Source of the DNA: Agromyces tardus
Lineage (GTDB): Bacteria; Actinomycetota; Actinomycetes; Actinomycetales; Microbacteriaceae
Length of the DNA: 61,076 nucleotides
Assembly: GCF_003710805.1 (NCBI RefSeq)
Contig: NZ_RHHB01000017.1
Location: 1-61,076 of the forward strand
Direction of reading: 5' to 3'
In this document: piece by piece, positions 27,313 through 34,958 of the stretch
Position numbering within the stretch: position 1 is the stretch's first letter
Layout of the letters: every line of letters starts with the position of its first letter
Made by a program: the position numbers and the translations under genes
Notes under the pieces: model-generated
Told to the model about the DNA's origin: nothing
Databases searched by the model: none
What the model saw: only the letters and a program-made list of their open reading frames with translations

Positions 27313-28601
27313 CGCGCCCCGCGCCGCGAGCCTCGCGACGCGCACGCCTCGCCCGCATGCTGGGCGCCGGCGCAGTCACCGCAGTGCTGGTCCTCGGCGG
27401 GGCGCAGCCCGCGCACGCCGACACCGTGCGCGACCTCGAGTACTGGCTCACCGACTACGGGTTCACGACGGCCTGGACCACCTCGAAGGGCGACGGCGTG
27501 ACCGTCGCGGTGATCGACACGGGCGTCAACGGCAACGTCGCCGAGCTCCGCGGCGCGGTCGTCGGCGGCACGGATGTCTCGGGGCTCGGCAGTCCCGACG
27601 GGCAGACGCCGGTCGGCGACGAGAGCGAGCACGGCACCCTCGTGGCGTCGCTGCTGGCCGGACGCGGCACGGGCGAGGGGAGCGGCGTGCTCGGCGTGGC
27701 GCCCGAGGCCGACCTGCTCACCGCATCCGTCGCCTTCGGACAGGACACGGGCTCCGAGAAGTCGAACGACGACCAGATCGCCGAGGCCGTGAAGTGGGCG
27801 GTCGACAACGGCGCCGACGTCATCAACATGTCGCTCACGCGCAACACCCGCGACTGGCCCGAGAGCTGGGACGAGGCGTTCATGTACGCGTTCCAGCACG
27901 ACGTCATCGTGGTCGCGGCCGCGGGCAACCGCGGCTCGGGCACGAGCGAGGTCGGCGCTCCGGCCACGATCCCCGGCGTGCTCACGGTGGCGGGCGTCGA
28001 CCGCGACCAGAACGCGAGCTTCGACGCGAGCTCCCAGGGCATCACCATCTCGGTCGCGGCTCCCTCGGAGGACCTCGTGGGCGTGCTTCCCGACGGCGGG
28101 TACGTGCAGTGGTCGGGCACGAGCGCCGCGACGCCCATCGTGTCGGGGCTCGTGGCCCTCGTGCGGGCGGCCTACCCCGACCTCGATGACGCGGAGGTCA
28201 TCAACCGCGTGGTGCGCACCGCCGACCCGAAGGGCGAGGACGTGCCGAGTCCGCTCTACGGCTACGGCATCATCGACCCGGTCGCGGCGCTCACGGCCGA
28301 CGTCACGGGGGAGTGGCAGGACCCGGAGGAGGCGCTCGCCGAGTGGATCCGCGTGCACCGGCGCGCCGCGGTGCCCGACGCGGGCACCGGAACCGACGGC
28401 GGCGAGGAGCAGATCGTGCCGATCGCCGACCCGCCCGCGCCCCGCTCCGACAGCGCGAAGACGCTGCTGCCGACCCCGTGGACGCTCGCCTATATCACGG
28501 TGCCGCTCTCGCTGGTCGCCGGATTTGGTACGCTAGCAGCGCTGTTGGGCATCGGCGCCACTCGGCATACCAGGCGCGCTGCGAGTCGAAGATCGCAGTG
28601 A
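27309..28601 (+). CDS. Membrane-anchored subtilisin-like (S8) protease, mycosin-like
   Basis: 430 aa. Signal peptide (1-37, ends QPAHA), catalytic Asp70 (AVIDTG), His108 (SEHGT), Asn207 (AAGNRG) and Ser272 (GTSAATP), a Pro/Asp-rich linker (about 355-385) and a C-terminal transmembrane helix (about 391-416) with basic cytosolic end. This layout is that of MycP mycosins of type VII secretion, but no ESX gene is visible here. It overlaps DUF501 by four bases, so it shares the divIC operon. Substrate unknown. Confidence 0.92.
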   Translation: MTRPAPRASRRARLARMLGAGAVTAVLVLGGAQPAHADTVRDLEYWLTDYGFTTAWTTSKGDGVTVAVIDTGVNGNVAELRGAVVGGTDVSGLGSPDGQTPVGDESEHGTLVASLLAGRGTGEGSGVLGVAPEADLLTASVAFGQDTGSEKSNDDQIAEAVKWAVDNGADVINMSLTRNTRDWPESWDEAFMYAFQHDVIVVAAAGNRGSGTSEVGAPATIPGVLTVAGVDRDQNASFDASSQGITISVAAPSEDLVGVLPDGGYVQWSGTSAATPIVSGLVALVRAAYPDLDDAEVINRVVRTADPKGEDVPSPLYGYGIIDPVAALTADVTGEWQDPEEALAEWIRVHRRAAVPDAGTGTDGGEEQIVPIADPPAPRSDSAKTLLPTPWTLAYITVPLSLVAGFGTLAALLGIGATRHTRRAASRRSQ

Positions 28602-28635
28602 TCGCGAGTACCAGAGAACGAGGAGTCCATTCACC

Positions 28636-30156
28636 GTGCCCAAGATTCTGATCGTCGGCGGTGGCTATGCGGGGTTCTACACGGCGTGGAAGCTCGAGAA
28701 GTGGCTGCGCGCCGGCGAGGCCGAGGTGACGGTCGTCGACCCGCTGCCGTACATGACGTACCAGCCGTTCCTCCCCGAGGTCGCTGCCGGCTCGATCGAG
28801 CCCCGCCACTCGGTGGTCGCACTGCGCCGTCACCTGAAGAAGACCAACGTCGTCACCGCGAAGGTCACGAACATCGACCACGCGTCGAAGACCGCGACCA
28901 TCACGCCCGAGCTCGGCGAGCCCTGGCAGTTCGAGTACGACGTCGTCGTGGTCACGGGCGGTGCCGTTTCGCGCACCTTCCCGATCCCCGGCATCGCCGA
29001 CAACGCGATCGGCCTCAAGACCGTCGAGGAGGCCGTCGCGATCCGCGACCGCGTGCTCACCAACTTCGACAAGGCCGCGAACCTCCCGGCCGGCCCCGAG
29101 CGCGACCGCCTGCTCACCTTCGTCGTCGTCGGCGGCGGCTTCGCGGGCATCGAGGTGTTCGCCGAGCTCCGCTCGTTCGCGAGCGCGCTGCTCGAGTACT
29201 ACCCGCAGTTGAGCTTCGACGACACGCACTTCCACCTCATCGAGGCGATGGGCCGCATCATGCCCGAGGTGTCGCTGCCCACCAGCCACTGGGTCATCAA
29301 GCACCTCGCCCAGCGCGGCGCCGAGATCCACCTCGACACGCAGCTCACGAGCGCCGTCGACGGCCGCATCGAGCTCTCGACGGGCGAGACCTTCGAGACC
29401 GACCTCATCGTGTGGACCGCCGGCGTCATGGCGAACCCCGCGATCGTGCGCTCGAGCGACCTCCCCGTCGAGGAGCGCGGCCGCATCAAGACGCGCGCCG
29501 ACCTGCGCGTGGGCGACGACGACGACTTCGTGCCCGACGCCTGGGCCGCCGGTGACATCGCCGCGGTGCCCGACCTCTCGGGCGGCGGTGTCGGCGGCTA
29601 CTGCGTGCCGAACGCGCAGCACGCCGTGCGCCAGGGCAAGCTCCTCGCGAAGAACATCGTCGCCGTCCTGCGCGGCGAGGAACCCAAGCAGTACTTCCAC
29701 AAGAACCTCGGCGCGGTCGCCGGCCTCGGCATCGGCCAGGGCGTCTTCCAGTCCGGCAAGATCGCGCTCAAGGGTCTCATCGCCTGGTTCGCGCACCGCG
29801 GGTACCACGGCCTTGCGATGCCGAGCTGGGAGCGCAAGTTCCGCGTGTTCTGGGGCTGGTGGAACAACTTCTGGCTCGGCCGCGACATCGTCTCGCTCTC
29901 GGCGCTGCAGCAGCCCCGGGCGCAGTTCGAGCTCTTCGCCGCGCGCCCGAAGCCCCCGGCGGAGGCCGCTCCCGCGGGGCCCGTCGCTGCGGCTCCGGCT
30001 CGCAAGGCAGTGACGGCGGATGCCGCGAAGCCGGCCCGCGCCGCCGCGAAGCCCAAGGCGGCCCCGGCCAAGAAGGCGCCCGCCGAGCCGGCACCGGCCG
30101 ACGCGGCGCCCGCCGCGCAGGCCGAGCAGCCCGCCGAGGCGGTCGCCGCCAAGTAG
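28636..30156 (+). CDS. ndh: Type II NADH dehydrogenase (NDH-2)
   Basis: Single-subunit, non-proton-pumping NADH:quinone oxidoreductase at the inner face of the membrane (506 aa). FAD motif ILIVGGGYAGFYTAW at residues 4-18; NAD motif FVVVGGGFAGIEVFAELR near 158-175; the C-terminal FAD/quinone region has AAGDIAAVPDLSGGGVGGY and NAQHAVRQG. Residues from about 440 form an Ala/Pro/Lys tail (ARAAAKPKAAPAKKAPAEPA) not needed for catalysis. GTG 28636, SD GAGGAG. Confidence 0.95.
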   Translation: MPKILIVGGGYAGFYTAWKLEKWLRAGEAEVTVVDPLPYMTYQPFLPEVAAGSIEPRHSVVALRRHLKKTNVVTAKVTNIDHASKTATITPELGEPWQFEYDVVVVTGGAVSRTFPIPGIADNAIGLKTVEEAVAIRDRVLTNFDKAANLPAGPERDRLLTFVVVGGGFAGIEVFAELRSFASALLEYYPQLSFDDTHFHLIEAMGRIMPEVSLPTSHWVIKHLAQRGAEIHLDTQLTSAVDGRIELSTGETFETDLIVWTAGVMANPAIVRSSDLPVEERGRIKTRADLRVGDDDDFVPDAWAAGDIAAVPDLSGGGVGGYCVPNAQHAVRQGKLLAKNIVAVLRGEEPKQYFHKNLGAVAGLGIGQGVFQSGKIALKGLIAWFAHRGYHGLAMPSWERKFRVFWGWWNNFWLGRDIVSLSALQQPRAQFELFAARPKPPAEAAPAGPVAAAPARKAVTADAAKPARAAAKPKAAPAKKAPAEPAPADAAPAAQAEQPAEAVAAK

Positions 30157-30162
30157 TGTGAA

Positions 30163-30193
30163 CGCGGCACCGGCCCACGTGGCCGGTGCCGCG
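30163..30193 (+). terminator. Hairpin between ndh and the UAA tRNA
   Basis: CGCGGCACCGGCC and GGCCGGTGCCGCG pair perfectly over 13 bases around CACGT. The last base is also the first base of the tRNA, so the hairpin may end ndh transcription or, if read through, present the tRNA 5' end to RNase P. Confidence 0.75.
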
Positions 30194-30266
30194 CTCCCGT
30201 AGCCCAATCGGCAGAGGCAGGCGACTTAAACTCGCCTCAGTCTGGGTTCGAATCCCAGCGGGAGCA
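30193..30266 (+). tRNA. Class I tRNA with anticodon TAA (nominally Leu)
   Basis: 74 nt, every stem perfectly paired: acceptor GCTCCCG/CGGGAGC, D stem GCC/GGC, anticodon stem GGCGA/TCGCC with loop CTTAAAC (anticodon TAA at 30227-30229), variable loop TCAGT, T arm CTGGG-TTCGAAT-CCCAG, discriminator A. Bacterial tRNA-Leu is class II with a long variable arm, which is missing here, so the amino acid is uncertain although UUA decoding implies Leu. No CCA is encoded. No own promoter is obvious. Confidence 0.85.
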
Positions 30267-30281
30267 CCGTTGATCTCTGCG

Positions 30282-30662
30282 TCACTCGAGGATCTTCCAG
30301 AACGAGTCCTTCCGGGTGATCCTGCCGTGCTGGTCGAACTCGAGCAGGTCGACCCCGCGCACCTCGATGAACTCGCCCGATGTGCGGGTGCCGGTCAGGG
30401 TCCACTCGGACACGCCGAGGCCGTCATCGCAGATCCAGTGGCGATCGTCTCCGTAGTGCACGTCGGGGATGCCCTCGAACCGCGTCGCGAGTCCGGCCCG
30501 CACCTGCTCCTTGCCGACGTACCGGTCGCCGCGGGGCGTCGCGCCCCTCGGCAGGTAGAAGACGCAGTCGTCGGCGAAGTAGCCCATGATCGCATCGAGG
30601 TCGTGCTCGTTGAACGCCGCCAGGAAGCCTTCGAGCGCCTCGCGCGTGACCCTCTCGCCCAT
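30282..30662 (-). CDS. SnoaL-like / ketosteroid isomerase-type protein
   Basis: 126 aa with a clear NTF2-fold pattern: LEGFLAAFNEHDLDAIMGYFADDCVFYLPRG, then RGDRYVGKEQVRAGLATRFEGIPD, then SEWTLTGTRTSGEFIEVRGVDLLEFD and the ITRKDSFWKILE end. Such proteins are small isomerases, hydrolases or binding proteins. ATG 30662 has a strong SD (GGAAAGGAG). It converges on the tRNA. Substrate unknown. Confidence 0.85.
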   Translation of the reverse strand: MGERVTREALEGFLAAFNEHDLDAIMGYFADDCVFYLPRGATPRGDRYVGKEQVRAGLATRFEGIPDVHYGDDRHWICDDGLGVSEWTLTGTRTSGEFIEVRGVDLLEFDQHGRITRKDSFWKILE

Positions 30663-30757
30663 GTCGGCTCCTTTCCACCTGCCGGACGCAGTGCCTGCGC
30701 CCGAGTCCGAATCTGCCCCAGCAGGCGTCGGTCGCGGGGGACCTCTGACCCGTGGGC

Positions 30758-31690
30758 TCAGTCTTCGACGAGCCGGTCGAGGCGGCGCAGGATGAGGCCC
30801 TCGCGCAGGGCCCACGGCGAGACCTCGAGCTCCTTCACCTTGAACGCGCGCATCGTCTCGGAGAGCACGATGGCTCCCGCGACGATCTGGAACGTGCGGT
30901 CGGCGGTGATGCCGGGCAGGTTGGGTCGCGCGTCGGCAGGGATGCGCGCGAGGCGGGGGATCCAGTCGTCGAGTCCCGACAGTCGCAGGATGCTGCGGTC
31001 CTCGGGACCCACTCCCTCCTCGGTGCTCCCCGCGAGCTTCGCGAGCGACCGGATCGTCTTCGACGAGCCCACGACGTGGTCGTACTTGCGAAGGTCGTCG
31101 AAGGCGCCGACGGCCTTGGCGAGCACCCTCTTCGCGTGTTCGCGGAGCTTCGCGACCTGCTTGTCGGTGGGCGGATCGTCGGGGAGGAACGCGATCGTCG
31201 ATCGGCCCGCGCCGAGGGGGAGGGAGCGCGCGACCTCGGGGTACTCGTCGCCGCCCTGGGCGATCTCGAGCGAGCCGCCGCCGATGTCGAAGAGCAGGAT
31301 GTTGCCGGCCGACCACCCGTACCAACGGCGCACCGCGAGGAACGTGAGGCGGGCCTCTTCCTCGCCGCTCAGCACGCCGAGGTGCACGCCGGCCTCGGCC
31401 TCGATGCGCGCGAGCACCTCCTCGCCGTTCGTCGCCTCGCGGATCGCGGAGGTGGCGAAGGCGAGGAACTCCTCGATGCCCTCGTCGCGGGCGACGACGA
31501 CCGCGTCGCGCACGGCCTCGAGGATGGCCTCGACGCCCTCCTCGGAGATCGACCCGTCGTCGTCGAGGTAGCGCATGAGCCGCAGCACCGACTTGTTCGA
31601 CGCCGTCGGGATGGGCCGGGCCCCAGGGTGCGCGTCGACCACGAGCAGGTGCACGGTGTTGGAACCGACGTCGAGAACCCCGAGGCGCAT
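30758..31690 (-). CDS. Ppx/GppA-family exopolyphosphatase
   Basis: 310 aa, actin-like ATPase fold: phosphate 1 motif LGVLDVGSNTVHLLVVD at residues 3-19, EEFLAFATSAIREATNG near 75-91, and phosphate 2 motif ILLFDIGGGSLEIAQGG near 130-146. It hydrolyses polyphosphate or pppGpp in characterised members; actinobacterial short forms (about 310-345 aa) are mostly Ppx. ATG 31690 lies six bases after TACGCT, so the mRNA is probably leaderless. M. tuberculosis keeps ppx2 in the same eno-divIC-DUF501 neighbourhood. Confidence 0.92.
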   Translation of the reverse strand: MRLGVLDVGSNTVHLLVVDAHPGARPIPTASNKSVLRLMRYLDDDGSISEEGVEAILEAVRDAVVVARDEGIEEFLAFATSAIREATNGEEVLARIEAEAGVHLGVLSGEEEARLTFLAVRRWYGWSAGNILLFDIGGGSLEIAQGGDEYPEVARSLPLGAGRSTIAFLPDDPPTDKQVAKLREHAKRVLAKAVGAFDDLRKYDHVVGSSKTIRSLAKLAGSTEEGVGPEDRSILRLSGLDDWIPRLARIPADARPNLPGITADRTFQIVAGAIVLSETMRAFKVKELEVSPWALREGLILRRLDRLVED

Positions 31691-31702
31691 GATGCGAGCG
31701 TA
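31691..31702 (-). promoter_or_regulatory. Leaderless promoter of the Ppx/GppA gene
   Basis: TACGCT on the minus strand (31702 to 31697), six bases, then ATG 31690. No SD. Confidence 0.65.
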
Positions 31703-31734
31703 CCGGCTGGCTGGTGCCGCAGGCGGCGAACCTG

Positions 31735-31764
31735 CATACTGGTGCGACTGGGACGCTTGTCCCA
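31735..31764 (+). promoter_or_regulatory. Promoter and palindromic operator of the TetR-MFS cassette
   Basis: CATACT with an upstream TG (31733-31740) is a good extended -10. Nine bases further TGGGAC-GCTT-GTCCCA (31749-31764) is a perfect 6-bp inverted repeat, placed where a bound TetR protein would block initiation. A second weaker inverted pair CGTATG/CAGTACG follows near 31781-31797. Confidence 0.6.
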
Positions 31765-31834
31765 CTCCCTCATGACGACGCCGTATGACGCAGTACGACG
31801 CCGCACCACGCCGATCGACGCCGAGAGGAGCACC

Positions 31835-32431
31835 GTGCCCCGCATCCCCGCCGCCGAGCGTCGCGCCGCCCTCGTCGACGCCGCGCTGCGGGTGGTGTCG
31901 CGCGAGGGCATCGCGGCCGCGACCACGCGGGCGATCGTCGCCGAGGCGGGCATGTCGCTCGCGAGCTTCCACTATGCGTTCGCGTCACGCGACGAGCTCG
32001 TCGACGAGCTCATCGCCACCGTCGTCGCCCGCGAGCAGCAGGCCGTGGTCCCCACGCCCGAACCGGGCCGGAGCCTGCGCGAGCTCCTCGAGTCCGGCAT
32101 CATCGCCTACTTCGAGCACCTCAAGTCCGATCCGGACCACGAGCAGGCGATGCTCGAGCTCACCCAGTACGCGCTGCGCTCGCCGGAGCGGCATCCGCTC
32201 GCTGCCGCGCAGTACGCGCGCTATGCCGAGCTCGCCCGGAACTCGCTCGAGCTCGCGGCGGAGCTGACCGGCGCACGGTGGCGCACGCCCGTCGCCGAAG
32301 TCGCCCGCGTGCTCGTCGCGTTCACCGACGGACTCACGATCACCTGGCTCGTCGACCGCGACGACGCCGGAGCCCTGGCGGTCGCGCGCGCGGCCGCCGA
32401 CGCCCTCTCGAGAATGGCCGACCTCCCATGA
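31835..32431 (+). CDS. TetR-family regulator of the adjacent cassette
   Basis: 198 aa. The N-terminal HTH is RRAALVDAALRVVSREGIAAATTRAIVAEAGMSLASFHYAF; the rest is a helical ligand-binding domain. GTG 31835 follows GAGAGGAG; an in-frame ATG at 31772 would add a peptide of simple sequence lying on the operator region. It overlaps the MFS gene (ATGA), so regulator and transport gene are in one unit and autoregulation through the palindrome at 31749 is likely. Confidence 0.88.
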   Translation: MPRIPAAERRAALVDAALRVVSREGIAAATTRAIVAEAGMSLASFHYAFASRDELVDELIATVVAREQQAVVPTPEPGRSLRELLESGIIAYFEHLKSDPDHEQAMLELTQYALRSPERHPLAAAQYARYAELARNSLELAAELTGARWRTPVAEVARVLVAFTDGLTITWLVDRDDAGALAVARAAADALSRMADLP

Positions 32432-33711
32432 CGAACCTCGATGCCGCGGGTCCCCCCGCCGCGGCTCCGATGACGGCCGCGCTCGCCGAGCCCGTGCGAC
32501 GCGTGGGCGCCGGCTGGATCGCGGCGTTCGCGACCGCCTGGTTCGGCATCTGGATGGCCCAGCTCACGCCCGTGCAGCTCCTGCTGCCCGCGCAGATCGA
32601 CGCCGAGTTGCATCCCGACGACTGGGTCGACAGCGTGGTGGCGTTCGGCATCGTCTCGGGGATCGCGTCGCTCTTCGTGATCGTCGCGTATCCGCTCACC
32701 GGCGCACTCTCCGACCGCACGACCTCTCGCTTCGGCCGTCGTCGGCCCTGGATCGCCGGCGGTGCGCTCGTCTTCGCGCTCGCGCTCGTCGTGCTCGGCT
32801 TCCAGACCGAACTGTGGGCGATCGGCGTCGCCTGGGTCGCGGCCACCGTGGGTTTCTGCATCATGACCGCGGCGCTCACGGCCACGATCTCCGACCAGGT
32901 GCCGGTGGGCCAGCGCGGCTTCGTGTCGGGGTGGATGTCGGCGCCCCAGGCGGTGGGCATCATCGTGGGCCTCGTGCTCGTGACCACCGTGGTCACGGGC
33001 GCAGCAGCCGGTTACGGGCTCGTCGCCCTCGTGCTCGTCGTGCTGGCCGTGCCCTTCCTGTTGCGGCCCGACGTGCCCCTCGCCCCGGGCGAGCGCGCGC
33101 GGGTCACCGCGAAGCACGTCGTGGCGAGCCTCTGGATCAGCCCTCGCGAGCACCCCGACTTCGCGTGGACGCTCACGAGCCGCGTGCTCGTCTCGGTCGG
33201 CAACGCGCTCGGCACGAGCCTGCTGCTCTACTTCCTCATGTTCGGGCTCGGCGACGCGCAGGCCGAGGACGACCTCATCGTGCTCACGCTCATCTACATG
33301 GTCTTCGTGATCGCCGCCTCCCTGGGCCTCGGCCGGCTCTCCGACCGCCTCGGCCGGCGGCGCGTCTTCGTGCTCGTCGCCTCGCTGCTGCAGGCCGTCG
33401 CGGCGCTCCTGCTCGCGTTCGTGCCCGACCTGACCGCGGCGATGGTCGCCGCGGGCCTGCTCGGACTCGGCTACGGCTGCTTCCTCTCGGTCGACCAGGC
33501 GCTCGCGACGCAGGTGCTCCCCGACGCGGCCGCACGCGGCAAGGACCTCGGCATCATGAACATCGCCTCGGCGGTGCCGCAGTCGATCGCCCCGCTGTTC
33601 GGTGCGCTCGCCGTCGCGGCGAGCGGCTCGTTCACCCCGGTGTTCCTGCTCAGCGGGCTCTGCGCGTTCGCGGGCGCGCTCGCCGTGCTCCGGGTGCGGA
33701 GCGTGCGATGA
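32428..33711 (+). CDS. MFS transporter
   Basis: 427 aa, 12 predicted helices, with the MFS loop signature GALSDRTTSRFGRRRPWI after helix 2 and a second copy RLSDRLGRRRVF between helices 8 and 9. The SDR-T-S-R-FGRRRPWI form is close to the glycoside-pentoside-hexuronide-like and sugar permease branches. It is coupled on both sides by four-base overlaps. The substrate is likely the compound handled by the two enzymes that follow. Confidence 0.87.
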   Translation: MTNLDAAGPPAAAPMTAALAEPVRRVGAGWIAAFATAWFGIWMAQLTPVQLLLPAQIDAELHPDDWVDSVVAFGIVSGIASLFVIVAYPLTGALSDRTTSRFGRRRPWIAGGALVFALALVVLGFQTELWAIGVAWVAATVGFCIMTAALTATISDQVPVGQRGFVSGWMSAPQAVGIIVGLVLVTTVVTGAAAGYGLVALVLVVLAVPFLLRPDVPLAPGERARVTAKHVVASLWISPREHPDFAWTLTSRVLVSVGNALGTSLLLYFLMFGLGDAQAEDDLIVLTLIYMVFVIAASLGLGRLSDRLGRRRVFVLVASLLQAVAALLLAFVPDLTAAMVAAGLLGLGYGCFLSVDQALATQVLPDAAARGKDLGIMNIASAVPQSIAPLFGALAVAASGSFTPVFLLSGLCAFAGALAVLRVRSVR

Positions 33712-34958
33712 CGGCCCTCGACCTGCGGTTCACCGGCGTCCCGGTGGCGGATGCCGCGACCTGGCTCGATCCCGCGACGCACTGGCCCGCGCTCACCGAG
33801 GCGACGCGGCACCTCGACGCCCCGGTCGGCGCGCTGCACGCGGGCGCACTGCGGCACAACGCGGCCGACATGGTGCGCCGCGCCGACGGCACCCCGATCC
33901 GGGTGGCGACGAAGTCGATCCGGGTGCGCGAGGTCACCGAGGCACTCCTGCGGATGCCGGGCTACCGCGGCGTCCTCGCCTACACGCTCGCCGAGGCGAT
34001 CTGGCTCGCGTCGACGATCGACGACATCGTGGTGGGCTATCCCACGGCGGAGGCCGGCGGCATCCGTCGCCTCGCCACCGACCCCGAGCTCGCTCGCCGC
34101 ATCACGCTCATGGTGGACTCGCCGGCCCAGCTCGACGTGGTCGACGCGGTGCTGGCCCCGTCGCAGCGCGAGGAGCTCCGGGTGTGCCTCGAGCTCGACG
34201 CGTCCTGGAACGCACCCGTGCTCGGCCACCTCGGCGTGCGGCGCTCCCCGGTGCACGCGCCCGAGGACGCCGGGGCGCTCGCCGCCTACATCGCGGGCCG
34301 AGCCGGATTCCGCCTCGTCGGCGTCATGTCGTACGAAGCGCAGATCGCCGGCGTCGCCAACCGGCCGCCCGGCCGCCCGGTCGACGGCGCCGTGAACCGC
34401 TGGATGCAGTCGCGCTCGATGCCCGAACTGCTCGAGCGCCGTGCCCGCGCCGTCGCCGCCGTGCGCCGGCACGCCGACCTCGAGTTCGTCAACGGGGGTG
34501 GCACGGGCTCGCTCGAGGCCACCTCCGCCGATCCGTCGGTGACCGAGATCGCCGCGGGGTCGGGCATCCTCGCCGGGCACCTCTTCGACGGCTACGCGCA
34601 CTTCACCCCGGCGCCCGCAGCGGCCTTCGCGCTCGACGTCGTGCGCCGCCCGAGCGCACGGCACGCGACGATCCTCGGCGGCGGCTGGGTCGCCTCGGGA
34701 CCGCCGGGCGCCGACCGACTGCCGCGCATCGTCTGGCCCGAACGCCTGCGGATGCTGCCGCGCGAGGCCGCGGGCGAGGTGCAGACGCCCGTCGAGGGCG
34801 ATGACGCCGCCAGGCTGCGGCCGGGCGACCGCGTGTGGCTCCGGCACACGAAATCAGGTGAGCTCGCGGAGCACCTGAACGAGTTCGCGGTCGTCGACGG
34901 CGGCGCCGTCGTCGGCATGCTGCCGACGTATCGAGGCGAGGGGAAGGCGTTCCTGTGA
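33708..34958 (+). CDS. PLP-dependent amino acid deaminase/aldolase-like protein
   Basis: 416 aa. The N-terminal barrel is of the alanine racemase / D-threonine aldolase type: the PLP lysine is in PIRVATKSIRVREV near residue 69, the phosphate-binding region in FVNGGGTGSLEAT, and the C-terminal beta domain has LRPGDRVWLRHTKSGELAEH, which holds the metal-binding His typical of D-threonine aldolase/D-serine dehydratase. It likely cleaves or deaminates a beta-hydroxy D-amino acid. The exact substrate is not readable. Confidence 0.8.
   Translation: MTALDLRFTGVPVADAATWLDPATHWPALTEATRHLDAPVGALHAGALRHNAADMVRRADGTPIRVATKSIRVREVTEALLRMPGYRGVLAYTLAEAIWLASTIDDIVVGYPTAEAGGIRRLATDPELARRITLMVDSPAQLDVVDAVLAPSQREELRVCLELDASWNAPVLGHLGVRRSPVHAPEDAGALAAYIAGRAGFRLVGVMSYEAQIAGVANRPPGRPVDGAVNRWMQSRSMPELLERRARAVAAVRRHADLEFVNGGGTGSLEATSADPSVTEIAAGSGILAGHLFDGYAHFTPAPAAAFALDVVRRPSARHATILGGGWVASGPPGADRLPRIVWPERLRMLPREAAGEVQTPVEGDDAARLRPGDRVWLRHTKSGELAEHLNEFAVVDGGAVVGMLPTYRGEGKAFL

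Noticed and set aside
27309..28601. Presence of a type VII secretion locus inferred from the mycosin-like protease
   Set aside because: No EccB/C/D, EsxA/B or PPE-type gene is within the window.
30193..30266. UAA tRNA as a pseudogene
   Set aside because: Every stem pairs without mismatch and the T loop is normal; decay would have broken some pairs.
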